Assembly (NCBI GenBank): GCA_963846635.1
Contig: CAWJXM010000021.1
Span: 1 to 64,000 of the forward strand
Source of the DNA: AP-15 sp963846635
GTDB lineage: Bacteria > Pseudomonadota > Alphaproteobacteria > ATCC43930 > CGMCC-115725
Direction of reading: 5' to 3'
DNA length: 64,000 bases
Shown here piece by piece: positions 43,224-53,871 of the stretch; within the stretch, counting starts at the first letter, position 1, and every line of letters starts with the position of its first letter. Made by a program: the position numbers and the translations under genes. Below the pieces are notes generated by a model. It was not told where the DNA came from. It saw only the letters and a list, made by a program, of their open reading frames with translations, and did not search any database.

Positions 43224-44455
43224 ATGGCAAAAATCAAGGTGGCGCAGCCGGTCGTCGAACTCGATGGCGACGAGATGGCTCGGATCATGTGGAGTTTATA
43301 AAGAACAAATTGATCCTGCCATACCTCGATATCGATTTGAAATAGTACGATCTTGGCATCGAAGAACGCGATCGGACCGATGATCAGGTCACGGTCGAAG
43401 CCGCTGAAGCGATCAAGCGCTACGGCGTCGGCGTCAAATGCGCCGGCATCACCCCCGACGAGGCGCGGGTTGAAGAATTCAACTTGAAGCGCATGTACAA
43501 GTCGCCCAATGGTACGTTGCGCAACATTATCGGCGGGACAATCTTTCGCGAGCCGATCGTGTGCCAGAACGTGCCGCGCCTCGTGCCGAATTGGACAAAG
43601 CCGATCGTGATCGGCCGCCATGCTTACGCCGATCAATACGCCGCGACCGATTTTGTCGTCCCCGGCGCCGGCACACTGACGATTACCTTTACCCCGAAGA
43701 ACGGCGGCCAACCGATGACTCGCAAGGTGTTCGACTTTCCGGACAGCGGGGTGGCGATGGGGATGTATAACCTCGACGAGTCGATCAAGGGGTTTGCCCG
43801 TTCCTCGTTCAATTTTGGGCTGCAGCGCGGCTGGCCGGTATATCTATCGACCAAGAACACGATCCTCAAGGCTTACGACGGCCGCTTCAAGGATCTATTC
43901 CAGGAGGTGTTTGATAACGAATTCGCTGAAGAATACAAAAAACGCAATTTGACCTACGAGCATCGGCTGATTGATGACATGGTCGCGGTGGCGCTCAAAT
44001 GGAATGGTGGTTTTATCTGGGCCGCCAAGAATTACGACGGCGACGTTCAGTCCGACAGCTTGGCGCAGGGTTTCGGTTCGCTTGGCATGATGACCTCGGT
44101 GTTGCTGACCCCGGACGGCAAGACGGTCGAAACCGAGGCGGCGCACGGCACCGTCACCCGGCACTATCGCCAGCATCAGCAGGGACGGGAGACTTCGACC
44201 AACCCGATTGCCTCGATTTTCGCCTGGACGCGCGGGCTGCGCTATCGCGGCACCTTTGACAACACACCCGAATTGGTCCGCTTTGCCGAGAACCTTGAAA
44301 AGGTCTGCATCGACACGGTCGAAGGCGGCGACATGACCCGCGATCTGGCGATCCTGATCCGCGAGGATCATCCGTGGCTGACGACCAACCAGTTTCTCGA
44401 CAAGCTCGATCAGAATTTGCAGAAGGCGATGGGGCTCAATCGGCCGCCGGAATAA
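43224..44455 (+). pseudogene. icd: NADP isocitrate dehydrogenase, broken by a frameshift and an amber codon
   Basis: Encodes the eukaryote-like homodimeric NADP-IDH of the TCA cycle, about 405 residues if intact. The start (QPVVELDGDEMARIMW) is normal after GAGGAG. One base is missing at 43290-43292 (TGG-GAG reads TGGAG), and 17 codons later an in-frame TAG at 43343-43345 replaces a tyrosine codon in LDIDLKxYDLG. From there the sequence is open to the end and well conserved: MYKSPNGTLRNIIGGTIFRE, IGRHAYADQY, LSYEHRLIDDM-like TYEHRLIDDM, EAAHGTVTRHYR. Loss of a TCA-cycle gene is unexpected; no second copy is in the window. Confidence 0.88.
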
Positions 44456-44472
44456 CGAAGGGGGAAACGACA

Positions 44473-45429
44473 ATGCGGCTCAGCATCCTCGACGATTACC
44501 AGGGGGTGGCGCTCGACATGGCGGATTGGTCGCCGGTAAGGGACCGATCGGTCGAGATCGCCGTCGAGCGCCATCCCTTTGTCGATGAAGACGCGGCAGC
44601 GCGGGCGCTCGCCGACTCCGAGCTCGTCGCCGCGATGCGCGAGCGCACGCCGTTTCCGCGCAGCCTCGTCGATCGCCTGCCAAAGCTGAAGCTGTTGATC
44701 ACCACCGGCATGCGCAACGCCTCGTTCGACATGGCGGCGCTGAAGGAACGCGGCGTTACCGTGTGCGGCACCGGCGGTCCCGGCGGCGGCAACGAGGACA
44801 CCGCCGAACTCGCCTGGGGCCTGATCCTCGGTGCGGCTCGGCGCATCGCAGAAGATCATCAGTTTATGCGCCAGGGCGGGTGGCAGACCCGCATCGGCCA
44901 CCGGGTCGCCGGCAAGACCCTCGGTGTCTTGGGACTCGGGCGGCTCGGCAGCGCCGTCGCTCGCGTCGGGCTCGCTTTCGGCATGAAGGCGATTGCCTGG
45001 AGCCAGAATCTAACGGCGGAGCGGGCAGCGGCGCAAGGTGTCGAGCGCGTCGAAAAGGACGAGTTGTTCCGGCGCGCGGACATTCTCTCGGTGCATCTGG
45101 TGCTGAGCCCGCGCAGCCGTGGTCTTGTCGGCGCGCGCGAGATCGGGCTGATGAAACCGAGCGCCATCTTGGTCAACACCTCGCGCGGGCCGATCTGCGA
45201 TACCGACGCGATCATTGCAGCACTAAAGGAAGGTCGCCTCGCCTATGCCGGCTTCGATGTTTACGACAAGGAGCCGCTGCCGATCGACCATCCGCTGCGC
45301 ACCGCGCCAAATGTGATCCTGACTCCGCATATCGGCTATGTGACTGAGGAGAATTACCGCAGCTCCTACCCGCAGATCGTCGAAAATGTCGTCGCGTTCC
45401 TCGATGGCAAGCCGATCCGGGTAATCTGA
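44473..45429 (+). CDS. D-2-hydroxyacid dehydrogenase family protein
   Basis: A 318-residue NAD(P)-dependent dehydrogenase. The Rossmann motif is LGVLGLGRLGSAVARVG, the substrate arginine is in NTSRGPI, the Glu in YDKEPLP, and the catalytic histidine in LTPHIGYVT. The N-terminal substrate domain begins RLSILDDYQGVALDMADW, a subtype close to phosphoglycerate-dehydrogenase-like proteins. GAAGGGGGAAA precedes the ATG 17 bp after icd, so they could share a transcript. Substrate unknown. Confidence 0.9.
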   Translation: MRLSILDDYQGVALDMADWSPVRDRSVEIAVERHPFVDEDAAARALADSELVAAMRERTPFPRSLVDRLPKLKLLITTGMRNASFDMAALKERGVTVCGTGGPGGGNEDTAELAWGLILGAARRIAEDHQFMRQGGWQTRIGHRVAGKTLGVLGLGRLGSAVARVGLAFGMKAIAWSQNLTAERAAAQGVERVEKDELFRRADILSVHLVLSPRSRGLVGAREIGLMKPSAILVNTSRGPICDTDAIIAALKEGRLAYAGFDVYDKEPLPIDHPLRTAPNVILTPHIGYVTEENYRSSYPQIVENVVAFLDGKPIRVI

Positions 45430-45451
45430 GGGGTGTCGCAGGTCCCGGTAA

Positions 45452-46009
45452 ATGAGCGAGTTAGTCTCGATCCGGCCGTCGGAGCATGGCGATGTCGGGG
45501 CCATCGCCGCGATCTACCGATATCACGTGCTGCACGGGATTGCCTCCTTCGAAGATGAGCCGCCGGAGTCCGAGGAGATCGCGCAGCGCCGCGCTGAGAT
45601 AATCGTACGCGGCTTGCCCTATCTCGTCGCCGAACGCTGCGGCCGGGTGCTCGGCTATTGTTATGCGAGTCCCTATCGGACCCGTTCGGCTTACCGTTAC
45701 GCGGTCGAGGATTCGATCTATATCGATCGCGATCAGTTGGGGCGCGGGATTGGCCGGGCGCTGCTATCGGAGGTGATCGAACGTTGCGTGGCCCTCGGTT
45801 ATCGGCAGATGGTCGCGGTGATCGGCGGACGTGAACAGTGGCCGTCCATCCGACTCCATCGCCGGTTGGGCTTTGTCGAGATCGGCACCTTGCAGGCGAT
45901 CGGCTTCAAATTCGGCGGCTGGGTCGATACCGTGCTGATGCAGCGCTCGCTCGGGGATGGCGCCGCGACGCCGCCGATGCCGGGCAGAATGGAGGGTGAG
46001 AATGGCTGA
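45452..46009 (+). CDS. GNAT N-acetyltransferase, phosphinothricin acetyltransferase-like
   Basis: A 185-residue acetyltransferase. The acetyl-CoA-binding loop is DQLGRGIGRALL near residue 95; IAAIYRYHVLHGIASFEDEPP at the start and IGGREQWPSIRLHRRLGF late are typical of the Pat/Bar/MddA group that acetylates amino-acid analogues such as methionine sulfone or phosphinothricin. The natural substrate here is unknown. Its last 8 bases overlap the DOPA-dioxygenase-like gene. Confidence 0.88.
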   Translation: MSELVSIRPSEHGDVGAIAAIYRYHVLHGIASFEDEPPESEEIAQRRAEIIVRGLPYLVAERCGRVLGYCYASPYRTRSAYRYAVEDSIYIDRDQLGRGIGRALLSEVIERCVALGYRQMVAVIGGREQWPSIRLHRRLGFVEIGTLQAIGFKFGGWVDTVLMQRSLGDGAATPPMPGRMEGENG

Positions 46010-46373
46010 GGCATTTGCCGATCCCGAGCGGATCGAGGGGTATCACGCCCATATCTATTACGATGCCGCCGATCCCGCGAGCCGCGTCAATGCGGAGCGG
46101 CTGCGTCAGGGCATGGCCGAGCGCTTCACCGCACGACTCGGCAATTGGCACGATGAGCCGGTCGGGCCCCATACCGTGTCGATGTATCAGGTGGCTTTTG
46201 GTGCCGCCGAATTCCCGCGGCTGGTGCCATGGTTGATGCTCAACCGCGACGACCTTGACGTCCTGGTTCACCCGCAATCGGGCGACAGCTTCGCTGATCA
46301 CACGCGCTTTGCGATGTGGCTCGGCCAAAAGCTGCCTCTGCGGCTTGATGTGCTGCGGCGCAGCAACGGCTGA
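46002..46373 (+). CDS. DOPA 4,5-dioxygenase family protein
   Basis: A 123-residue protein of the DOPA_dioxygen fold (PF08883-like). The metal-type histidines lie in EGYHAHIYY and LVHPQSGDSFADH; GPHTVSMYQVAF and LPWL-like VPWLMLNRDDLDVL are also conserved. Fungal relatives cleave DOPA in betalain synthesis, and E. coli YgiD is unrelated to it; bacterial members are largely uncharacterised. Coupled to the GNAT gene by an 8-base overlap. Confidence 0.87.
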   Translation: MAEAFADPERIEGYHAHIYYDAADPASRVNAERLRQGMAERFTARLGNWHDEPVGPHTVSMYQVAFGAAEFPRLVPWLMLNRDDLDVLVHPQSGDSFADHTRFAMWLGQKLPLRLDVLRRSNG

Positions 46374-46389
46374 CCCCGCTTAGCCAGCC

Positions 46390-46470
46390 GTAGGATGGGC
46401 TGAGCGCAGCGAAGCCCATCAAGTCGCCGTCTGGAACGGTGGGTTTCGCTGCCCGCTCAACCCACCCTAC
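46390..46470. repeat. Extragenic palindromic repeat, family D
   Basis: GTAGGATGGGCTGAGCGCAG and the mirrored GCCCGCTCAACCCACCCTAC, with inner CGAAGCCCATC and GGTGGGTTTCG. It lies between convergent genes and might also act in termination. Confidence 0.8.
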
Positions 46471-46476
46471 CCAAAC

Positions 46477-47037
46477 CTAGGTGCGCACCGGCCCTCGCCA
46501 TTGCCGCACTGGGCCGCAGTCGACATGGACAAAATGCGAATGCGGATAGTACCCGACCCCGCCGCAACGCAGGCTCAGTGCGGCATCGCGGATCTGCTCG
46601 ATGCTGCGTCCTTCGCTGCGCAGATCAATCGCCATGCCTTTGATGTGATAGCTGTGCTTGGCGACCCCGACGCCTTCGAGATAGAGCCGCCGATTAGTGG
46701 TCGGCGAACGATAGCCGCAGACGACAAGAAACGGCTCCTGGGTGTCAAGACTGGCGCGCAGCATCCCCAGTAAATCGAGGACGCCGGCGTTCATCGGCCG
46801 GATCTCGTCACTGTCGTGATCCCGCAGGATCCAGTTGATGTCGCGCACCGCCTCACGGATGTAATGGCCATCGGCCCAATACACGGTGCGCAGCCATTCG
46901 CCCGTGTGAATGTTGTAAAGCGATACCGAACGCGGTGCTAATGATACTGCCGTGGCGGGCTTGACCAAACCAACAGCAGCAATACCCGCCGCAGCGCCGA
47001 GAAGCCGGCGCCGGCTGAACAGTGCAGAAGATTGCAA
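46477..47037 (-). CDS. DUF882 / YcbK-like peptidase M15 family protein, exported
   Basis: A 186-residue protein starting with a twin-arginine-like signal (SRRRLLGAAAGIAAVGLV). The core is the peptidase M15_3 fold: VCGYRSPTTNRRL, the metal-type HSYHIKGMAIDLR and VGYYPHSHFVHVDCG. Such proteins are thought to be murein-acting carboxypeptidase relatives and often sit next to a YcbB-type L,D-transpeptidase, exactly as here (next gene upstream on the same strand). Confidence 0.9.
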   Translation of the reverse strand: MQSSALFSRRRLLGAAAGIAAVGLVKPATAVSLAPRSVSLYNIHTGEWLRTVYWADGHYIREAVRDINWILRDHDSDEIRPMNAGVLDLLGMLRASLDTQEPFLVVCGYRSPTTNRRLYLEGVGVAKHSYHIKGMAIDLRSEGRSIEQIRDAALSLRCGGVGYYPHSHFVHVDCGPVRQWRGPVRT

Positions 47038-47115
47038 TGGTTACTCCCCCGATATTCCCCCAGGGGGGCCCATAGCATCCGAATTCTCATTGAACAAGCC
47101 CGATTGGTCATAAAC

Positions 47116-48687
47116 TCAAGGGCTGGTCTCGATTATTGCAGTTTTTTGCGCTTTAGTTGAGGAGTTCTGACCAGTTCTCACCTTATCGGCGGATCCGGAG
47201 GTCGATTTTTGCACCAATCGCAGCTCACGTGCTCGGCTCAGACGCGCCCAGATCGCCGCGTCACGGTTATAAGGATCGCCGCGAAAGGCAACCGAGCCAT
47301 CCGATTCGACAACCGCGGTGCGATAGACAATGAAAACCGGGAGCGGTTTTGGCAAGGCTCGCCGATATGTCCGATTGCTGTTGATCGCCTGGTCAATCGC
47401 TTGCGGGCTCTCGCCGAGCAATAAAGACGCCAATTCCCGCGGGTTTTCAACGCGCACGCAGCCATGGCTCATCATCCGATAGGCGGCCTGGAAGCGCCAT
47501 CGCTCCGGCGTGTCATGGAGGTAGACATCAAAGCGGTCGTTTATCTCGAATTTGAGCCGCCCGAGCGCGCTGTAAGGGCCAGCCTCCTGCTGCACCGCCA
47601 TCGGGCCGCGCCACCGCATATGGTGTTCGGCCAGATAGTGATGATCCGCCGCGAGTTTTGGCAGGATTTCTTTTTTGACGATCGAGGGCGGTATATTCCA
47701 GGGCGGGTTGAACAGCACGGATTTGACGACCGATTGCAACTCGGGCGTCCGCTTGTCGATCTCGCCGATGACGACCCGTGTCGTAAACACCGGCACATTG
47801 TCGCGGAACAGCTGCAGCTGCGAGACCGCGGCATCCACAACGAGCCGATCACGCGGCAAATCGCGCGGCAGCCAACGCATCCGCTCGAGGTTGATCGCGA
47901 TCTGCCGGGCGCGCCGCAACGCCTCGGCAACGCTGAGCCGCCGCACCGGGTCGTAGGCGCCGATCTCGGCCCCGGTGCCGCCTGATGCAGCTAGCGTCAG
48001 ATAATCCGCATAGGCCCGGCGCATCGCAGCGTATTCAGGCGTATTCGGGGCAAGTGCTGCGATCATTTCTGCCGGGTCGGGCGCGGATATCGCGGCATCG
48101 ATGACCGCGACGACATCGATCGGCTCCGGTCGGAGATCTTCATCGTCCGGGCGATCACCAACCGGCACCGCGCCCTGCGCCAGCGCGTCGGCATAAGAAA
48201 GGATCGCATCGGACAGCAACAGATCACGGTCAATGGCTGATAGTGCTCGACCGCGCCCGCCCAGTGAGAGGGCGTGGAACGCGGCCGGATCGAGCCCTTG
48301 GCTATCGGCTCGCAGCACCTCCGCCCACAATGCGGCAGCAACATCTGAATGCTTGTCCCAGACGGTTTGCCAGCCATGCGCCGCATAAAATCGCCGTACC
48401 AGATGCTCGTGCAGCCGCTCGCCGGCGATCACGACATGGCTCGCCGGGTCGAGCCGGTTTTCGATCGCCGTGTCGCCTGCGAACGGCGTCAATGTCGGCG
48501 GAGTCGTGTTGATGTCGACCGGCGGGGCCGGAGGATCGGCAAGCGCCGGTGAGCAGAACAGCGCGAGCGCGACGAGCGCAATTGCCGGCACGCCGCTCCT
48601 CACCCGCTTTATGATGGCCCCGCGAACCCGGGGAGGATATCGCACCGCACCTCTCTCGCCGGGGGCCCCGGTCGTGTCATGCACCAT
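47116..48687 (-). CDS. L,D-transpeptidase of the YcbB (LdtD) type
   Basis: A periplasmic enzyme forming 3-3 crosslinks in peptidoglycan. It has a signal sequence (IALVALALFCSPALA), a scaffold domain, and a YkuD catalytic domain with MMSHGCVRVENPRELA containing the catalytic Cys, preceded by the conserved VFNPPW-like LFNPPWNIPPSI. The annotated ATG gives an unusually long stretch before the signal peptide; a GTG at 48603 (VRSGVPAIALV) would give a normal one and may be the true start. A DUF882 gene follows on the same strand. Confidence 0.9.
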   Translation of the reverse strand: MVHDTTGAPGERGAVRYPPRVRGAIIKRVRSGVPAIALVALALFCSPALADPPAPPVDINTTPPTLTPFAGDTAIENRLDPASHVVIAGERLHEHLVRRFYAAHGWQTVWDKHSDVAAALWAEVLRADSQGLDPAAFHALSLGGRGRALSAIDRDLLLSDAILSYADALAQGAVPVGDRPDDEDLRPEPIDVVAVIDAAISAPDPAEMIAALAPNTPEYAAMRRAYADYLTLAASGGTGAEIGAYDPVRRLSVAEALRRARQIAINLERMRWLPRDLPRDRLVVDAAVSQLQLFRDNVPVFTTRVVIGEIDKRTPELQSVVKSVLFNPPWNIPPSIVKKEILPKLAADHHYLAEHHMRWRGPMAVQQEAGPYSALGRLKFEINDRFDVYLHDTPERWRFQAAYRMMSHGCVRVENPRELASLLLGESPQAIDQAINSNRTYRRALPKPLPVFIVYRTAVVESDGSVAFRGDPYNRDAAIWARLSRARELRLVQKSTSGSADKVRTGQNSSTKAQKTAIIETSP

Positions 48688-48779
48688 CACGCCACAAGGC
48701 AATCGACGGAATTTGCGATGTCCGATCGAGGGTTGTCCCGGCGTTCGTCGGCGGGGAGACTAGCACGGGCAAACCCTTT

Positions 48780-50738
<1,959 letters not shown>

Positions 50739-50794
50739 ACAATTTCGTAAAGTTCGGCTGCATGATCTCGGCGTTATCGCACATGGAGACCCAG

Positions 50795-50956
50795 ATGCTC
50801 GCGCTTTACACCAAATTCATCAGAGACAATGCTGGCGTGACGGCGATCGAATACGGCTTGATCGCAGTGCTGGTTGCCGTCGCCTGCATCGTCGCGTGGG
50901 ACTTTCTCGGCACCAGCCTGCAAGCAGAGTTCAACTTTGTCGCAAGCAGCGTCTGA
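50795..50956 (+). CDS. Flp/Fap-type type IVb pilin
   Basis: A 53-residue pilin precursor. A short charged leader precedes GVTAIEYGLIA, the diagnostic processing site (prepilin peptidase cleaves after the Gly, with the conserved Glu-Tyr), followed by a hydrophobic segment VLVAVACIVAWDFLG. An upstream ATG at 50762 is possible, but GGAG 6 bases before 50795 favours this start. No tad/cpa assembly genes are in the window, so it is an orphan pilin here. Confidence 0.88.
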   Translation: MLALYTKFIRDNAGVTAIEYGLIAVLVAVACIVAWDFLGTSLQAEFNFVASSV

Positions 50957-51103
50957 CGCACCGGCTCGGCAGTGTTCGTAACCGGGGGCGCTCGCCTCGA
51001 ACCTTGGCAAGCGAGCGCCCGACGTCGAACGGATGATTTTGCGGGCGTGATCGTGTGCCAGCTTGCGAGGTCGGAGTCGCCGCTGCCACTTGGGACGACA
51101 ATC

Positions 51104-51269
51104 ATGGCGACAGTCTCGTGAGTACTTATCGCCGATGACCTTGGGGTGACGGCAATCGAGTATGCGCTAATAGAAAGCATAATTGCGATCTCGCGATCGC
51201 GAAAAGCCCTCAATCGGCCATTCCGTCAGCGGCTTCATCACTTCTGTGACAACGGCAGTAAAGCCTTAA
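51104..51269 (+). pseudogene. Degraded Flp-type pilin
   Basis: ATG at 51104 is followed after five codons by TGA, then LIADDLGVTAIEYALIESIIAI in the same frame, which is the Flp signature; a frame change near 51185 then gives IGHSVSGFITSVTTAVKP, the usual pilin C-terminus, ending at TAA 51267. It is a second, dead pilin next to the intact one. Confidence 0.8.
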
Positions 51270-51610
51270 GGACTATTGTCTAACTCAAAGAATCGGGCAG
51301 GATCAACAAGTCAATCGTCATTCTCGCGAAAGCCGGAACCCAGGGCCGAAGCCGCAGCGGTGGCCCCTGGCCCCCGCTTTCGCGAGGCCACAAATAACAT
51401 GGTAGTAGCTGGGCTCGAGATTTTTGGGTTAGATACTAGTACGACTGGCAAAATTGGACGTTTTTCGAGCGTATCCCGGGCCGGCGGCCAGGTGACGATC
51501 GGGTGCCGTGCTCATAGTCTCGGCTGTGGGCGGCGAAAAAATTATAATTGAAGGGGTCGCCTGCTCGCTTCACGCGTCAGGCTTTCGAACAATCGAGAGA
51601 TTTGACGCGG
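51270..51610. other. Non-coding stretch between pilin remnant and GT87 remnant
   Basis: Apart from the family A repeat at 51317-51391 I see no gene, RNA or regulatory site. The sequence is less GC-rich than the surroundings and looks like decaying intergenic DNA. Confidence 0.4.
51317..51391. repeat. Palindromic repeat, family A (copy 4)
   Basis: TCATTCTCGCGAAAGCCGG and CCCCCGCTTTCGCGAGGCCA form the arms with CCAGGGCC-type inner pairing. It is the most diverged copy of the family in the window. Confidence 0.7.
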
Positions 51611-51667
51611 CAATGCCAATGATGTCGACTGAGCTCGACCAATGCCAATGATGTCGACTGAGCTCGA
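51611..51667. repeat. Tandem duplication of a 29-bp unit
   Basis: Two adjacent copies of a unit beginning CAATGCCAATGATGTCGACT start at 51611 and 51640 and differ only at the last base of the second. It lies just before the GT87 remnant and suggests a recent slippage event. Confidence 0.85.
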
Positions 51668-51717
51668 TCTGACGGCGAGGGCCGGTCGGCCGAACTCTCA
51701 TCGCTGCTCACCAAGGC

Positions 51718-52898
51718 ATGCCTCATTTTCCTCGTGCTCGAGGAGCGGTGTTTTTGTTTTTTGTTGCCGGCACTCACGGGTTGGTCGTGCCATTGACGCG
51801 GCCGATCAGCACCGATTTTGTCAGCTTCTACGCGGCTGGCAACTTGGCGGACGCCGGCAGCTCTGTCGCTCGCTTACGATCGGGCCGCCCACTATACCGC
51901 CGAACAGAGCGCCACCCAGGCCGGGATGGTTATAACTTCTTTTACTACCCGCCCCCGTATTTTGCTGGTGTGCGCTGCACTGGCTCGTCTGCCGTACTTG
52001 GCGGCCTTTATCGGGTTCGAGACGATCAGCCTGGCCTTTTATATATTCATCGTGCGGCGCATTCTCGGGAGTCGCGGGTCGGAAGATCCTGGTTCCGATC
52101 ATCGCGTTCCCGCCAGTGTTGTGGACCGTCGGCTTAGGGCAGAACGGGTTTCTTACCGCCGGCCTATTCGGCGCTGCAACACTACTGCTCGATCGCCGGC
52201 CGTTTGCTGCCGGCCTGCTGTTCGGCGCCCTCGCTTGCAAGCCACATTTCGCGTTGCTGGTGCCTGTGGCGCTCGCCGCCGGCGGCCGCTGGCGGATATT
52301 CCTGGGGGCGCTGATCTCCACCGTTGCCTTATGTCTGCTGTCGCTGATCGTTTTCGGCTGGCAGACTTGGCACGATTTTCTAATCGCTGCGGCCGCGTCC
52401 CGCAATGTTTATGCCACGGGGCAGATTCATTTTGGCGGCTTTGTCACCCCGTTTGGCGGGGCGATGCTGCTAGGCGCCACACCGGCGGCAGCGGCAATCC
52501 TGCAGGCCGCCGCCTCGGGGGTAGCAGCCGGCTTTGTTGCTCTCGTGTGGCGGCGCAATCCGGCGCTGCCGCTGCGCGCCGCGAGCCTCGTTGCGGCGAC
52601 CCTCGTTGCAGTGCCGTTGGCGCTTTTTTACGATCTTGTTCTCGGCGGGGTGGCCGCCGCCTGGCTGTTACGCGCCGATAGCGAGCACCGCTTGGGCGAG
52701 TGGGGGAAGGCGACTTTGGGCGGGCTTTATTTGCTGTGCCTCGACCCACGCGGGATGGCAATCGACTGGCACCTGCCGATTGCCACCTTCATTGCGTTGG
52801 CTCTGATGATCTTGGTTGCTGTGGTAGCGCTTCACTACTCAGGTTTGCCGGCAAAGATGCCATCGCCGGGCGCGGGCCGAAGTCTCCAGCCACCGTGA
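51718..52898 (+). pseudogene. GT87 family (DUF2029) membrane glycosyltransferase, degraded
   Basis: Pieces of one polytopic glycosyltransferase appear in order but in changing frames: AVFLFFVAGTHGLVVPL and STDFVSFYAAG, then SLAYDRAAHYTAEQ, then YNFFYYPP, then LLVCAALARLPYLAAFIGFE, and finally from 52116 a long intact part with GLGQNGFLTAGLFGAATLLL, ALACKPHFALLVPVAL and several membrane helices. At least four frame changes lie between 51718 and 52116. The 260-residue remaining C-terminal half might still be translated but would lack the catalytic N-terminal region. Confidence 0.8.
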
Positions 52899-52924
52899 GC
52901 GGCCTGCGGCGAACATGGCGCGGG

Positions 52925-53272
52925 TTATTCGCGCCGCGGGCGGCCCCGGTACTGCTGCAAGCGCGTCGACCGCAGCCCGGGTAGACCGTGCGTCTCATAG
53001 GCTTGTTGCCAGCTGATGAACTCTTCCTCCGTTAACTGATAGCGGCGGCAGGCCTCCTCGCGGGTTAAGACGCCGTTGGCGACAGCGGTCACCACTGCTG
53101 CTTTGCGCCGTATCGTCCAGCGTTTGACGTTGGGCGGCGGCAATTCGGGTGTGGGGCGCGGCGGCTCAGCCATCGCCGAACCACCTATCGGTCCGCCAAG
53201 GACCGGGTCTGCCAGACCGCGATCCCGCTGCTCGGGCACGGCTTCCGATTCGGGCACGGCTTCCGATTCCAT
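52925..53272 (-). CDS. sciP: SciP/DUF1153 family cell-cycle regulator
   Basis: A small helix-turn-helix protein that in Caulobacter represses CtrA-activated promoters by contacting CtrA. The core PPPNVKRWTIRRKAAVVTAV, GVLTREEACRRYQLTEEEF and SWQQAYETHGLPGLRSTRLQ is highly typical. The N-terminus is unusual: ESEAVP is tandemly duplicated through an 18-base DNA repeat. The start at 53272 is chosen from several options; the true N-terminus may be shorter. It lies alone, with TTAA-type sites about 200 bp upstream. Confidence 0.88.
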   Translation of the reverse strand: MESEAVPESEAVPEQRDRGLADPVLGGPIGGSAMAEPPRPTPELPPPNVKRWTIRRKAAVVTAVANGVLTREEACRRYQLTEEEFISWQQAYETHGLPGLRSTRLQQYRGRPRRE

Positions 53273-53468
53273 GTTCTTTTTGATCCATATGCTGCGCACT
53301 CTCGACCCGCTCGCGGCGATTTCCGAAGGAACCGGCCGTGCCTATCGCCTTGTGTCGAGGATCGCTCAATCATCAGCGGGTTCTCACAACCGGGCGCGCC
53401 AACTATTGGCGCTTTCTGTTCGGCCGTGAATTACGCCTATTCGACAAAATCCTCCATGATATTGATCG

Positions 53469-53513
53469 TTAATTTGCACCAAATAATTGGTTAATTTGTA
53501 GATGTTTGGTTAA
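53469..53513. promoter_or_regulatory. Three TTAA half-sites upstream of sciP
   Basis: TTAA occurs at 53469, 53491 and 53510, each in a GTTAAT context, inside an AT-rich patch. CtrA boxes consist of TTAA half-sites, but the 7-base spacing of a full box is not met (spacers are 18 and 15). They may be half-sites for CtrA regulation of sciP, as CtrA activates sciP in Caulobacter. Confidence 0.35.
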
Positions 53514-53871
53514 TGCTGTTCCGGCTGCCAGCAAGCAATCATTACTGCTGTCAAACCTCTTTGCGATGACCACATCAGCTTGGAAGTCCGCAAGGCGTCA
53601 TCACCGGCGGCCACGGTTCAACCAAAGCAACTTTGTGATTATTGCCGTCGGATCGCGGTAATATCCGCTGGGCGGCGGACGATCATGACCGTCAGGCCGA
53701 GAGGCGGATGCCTTGACAATCGAATGCGGCGCTGAACTTTGTCAGACCCCTGGTAGGACAGCTCTGACCGGGCTGCGGGGTCGCGCCCCTGCTCGGGCTG
53801 GGTGAATCACCGGCAAGCCCCGCGCGGACCGTTCCCCGTGGCCATGCACAGCGACCCGGCCGAGCGCATGA
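53514..53871. other. Non-coding stretch between sciP region and trpA
   Basis: No convincing gene. In many alphaproteobacteria accD and folC follow trpA; neither is here, so the usual trpFBA-accD order ends at this point. No terminator hairpin with a T-run was found for the trp operon. Confidence 0.4.

Noticed and set aside
53469..53513. Full CtrA binding box upstream of sciP
   Set aside because: The spacing between TTAA half-sites is 18 and 15 bases, not 7.
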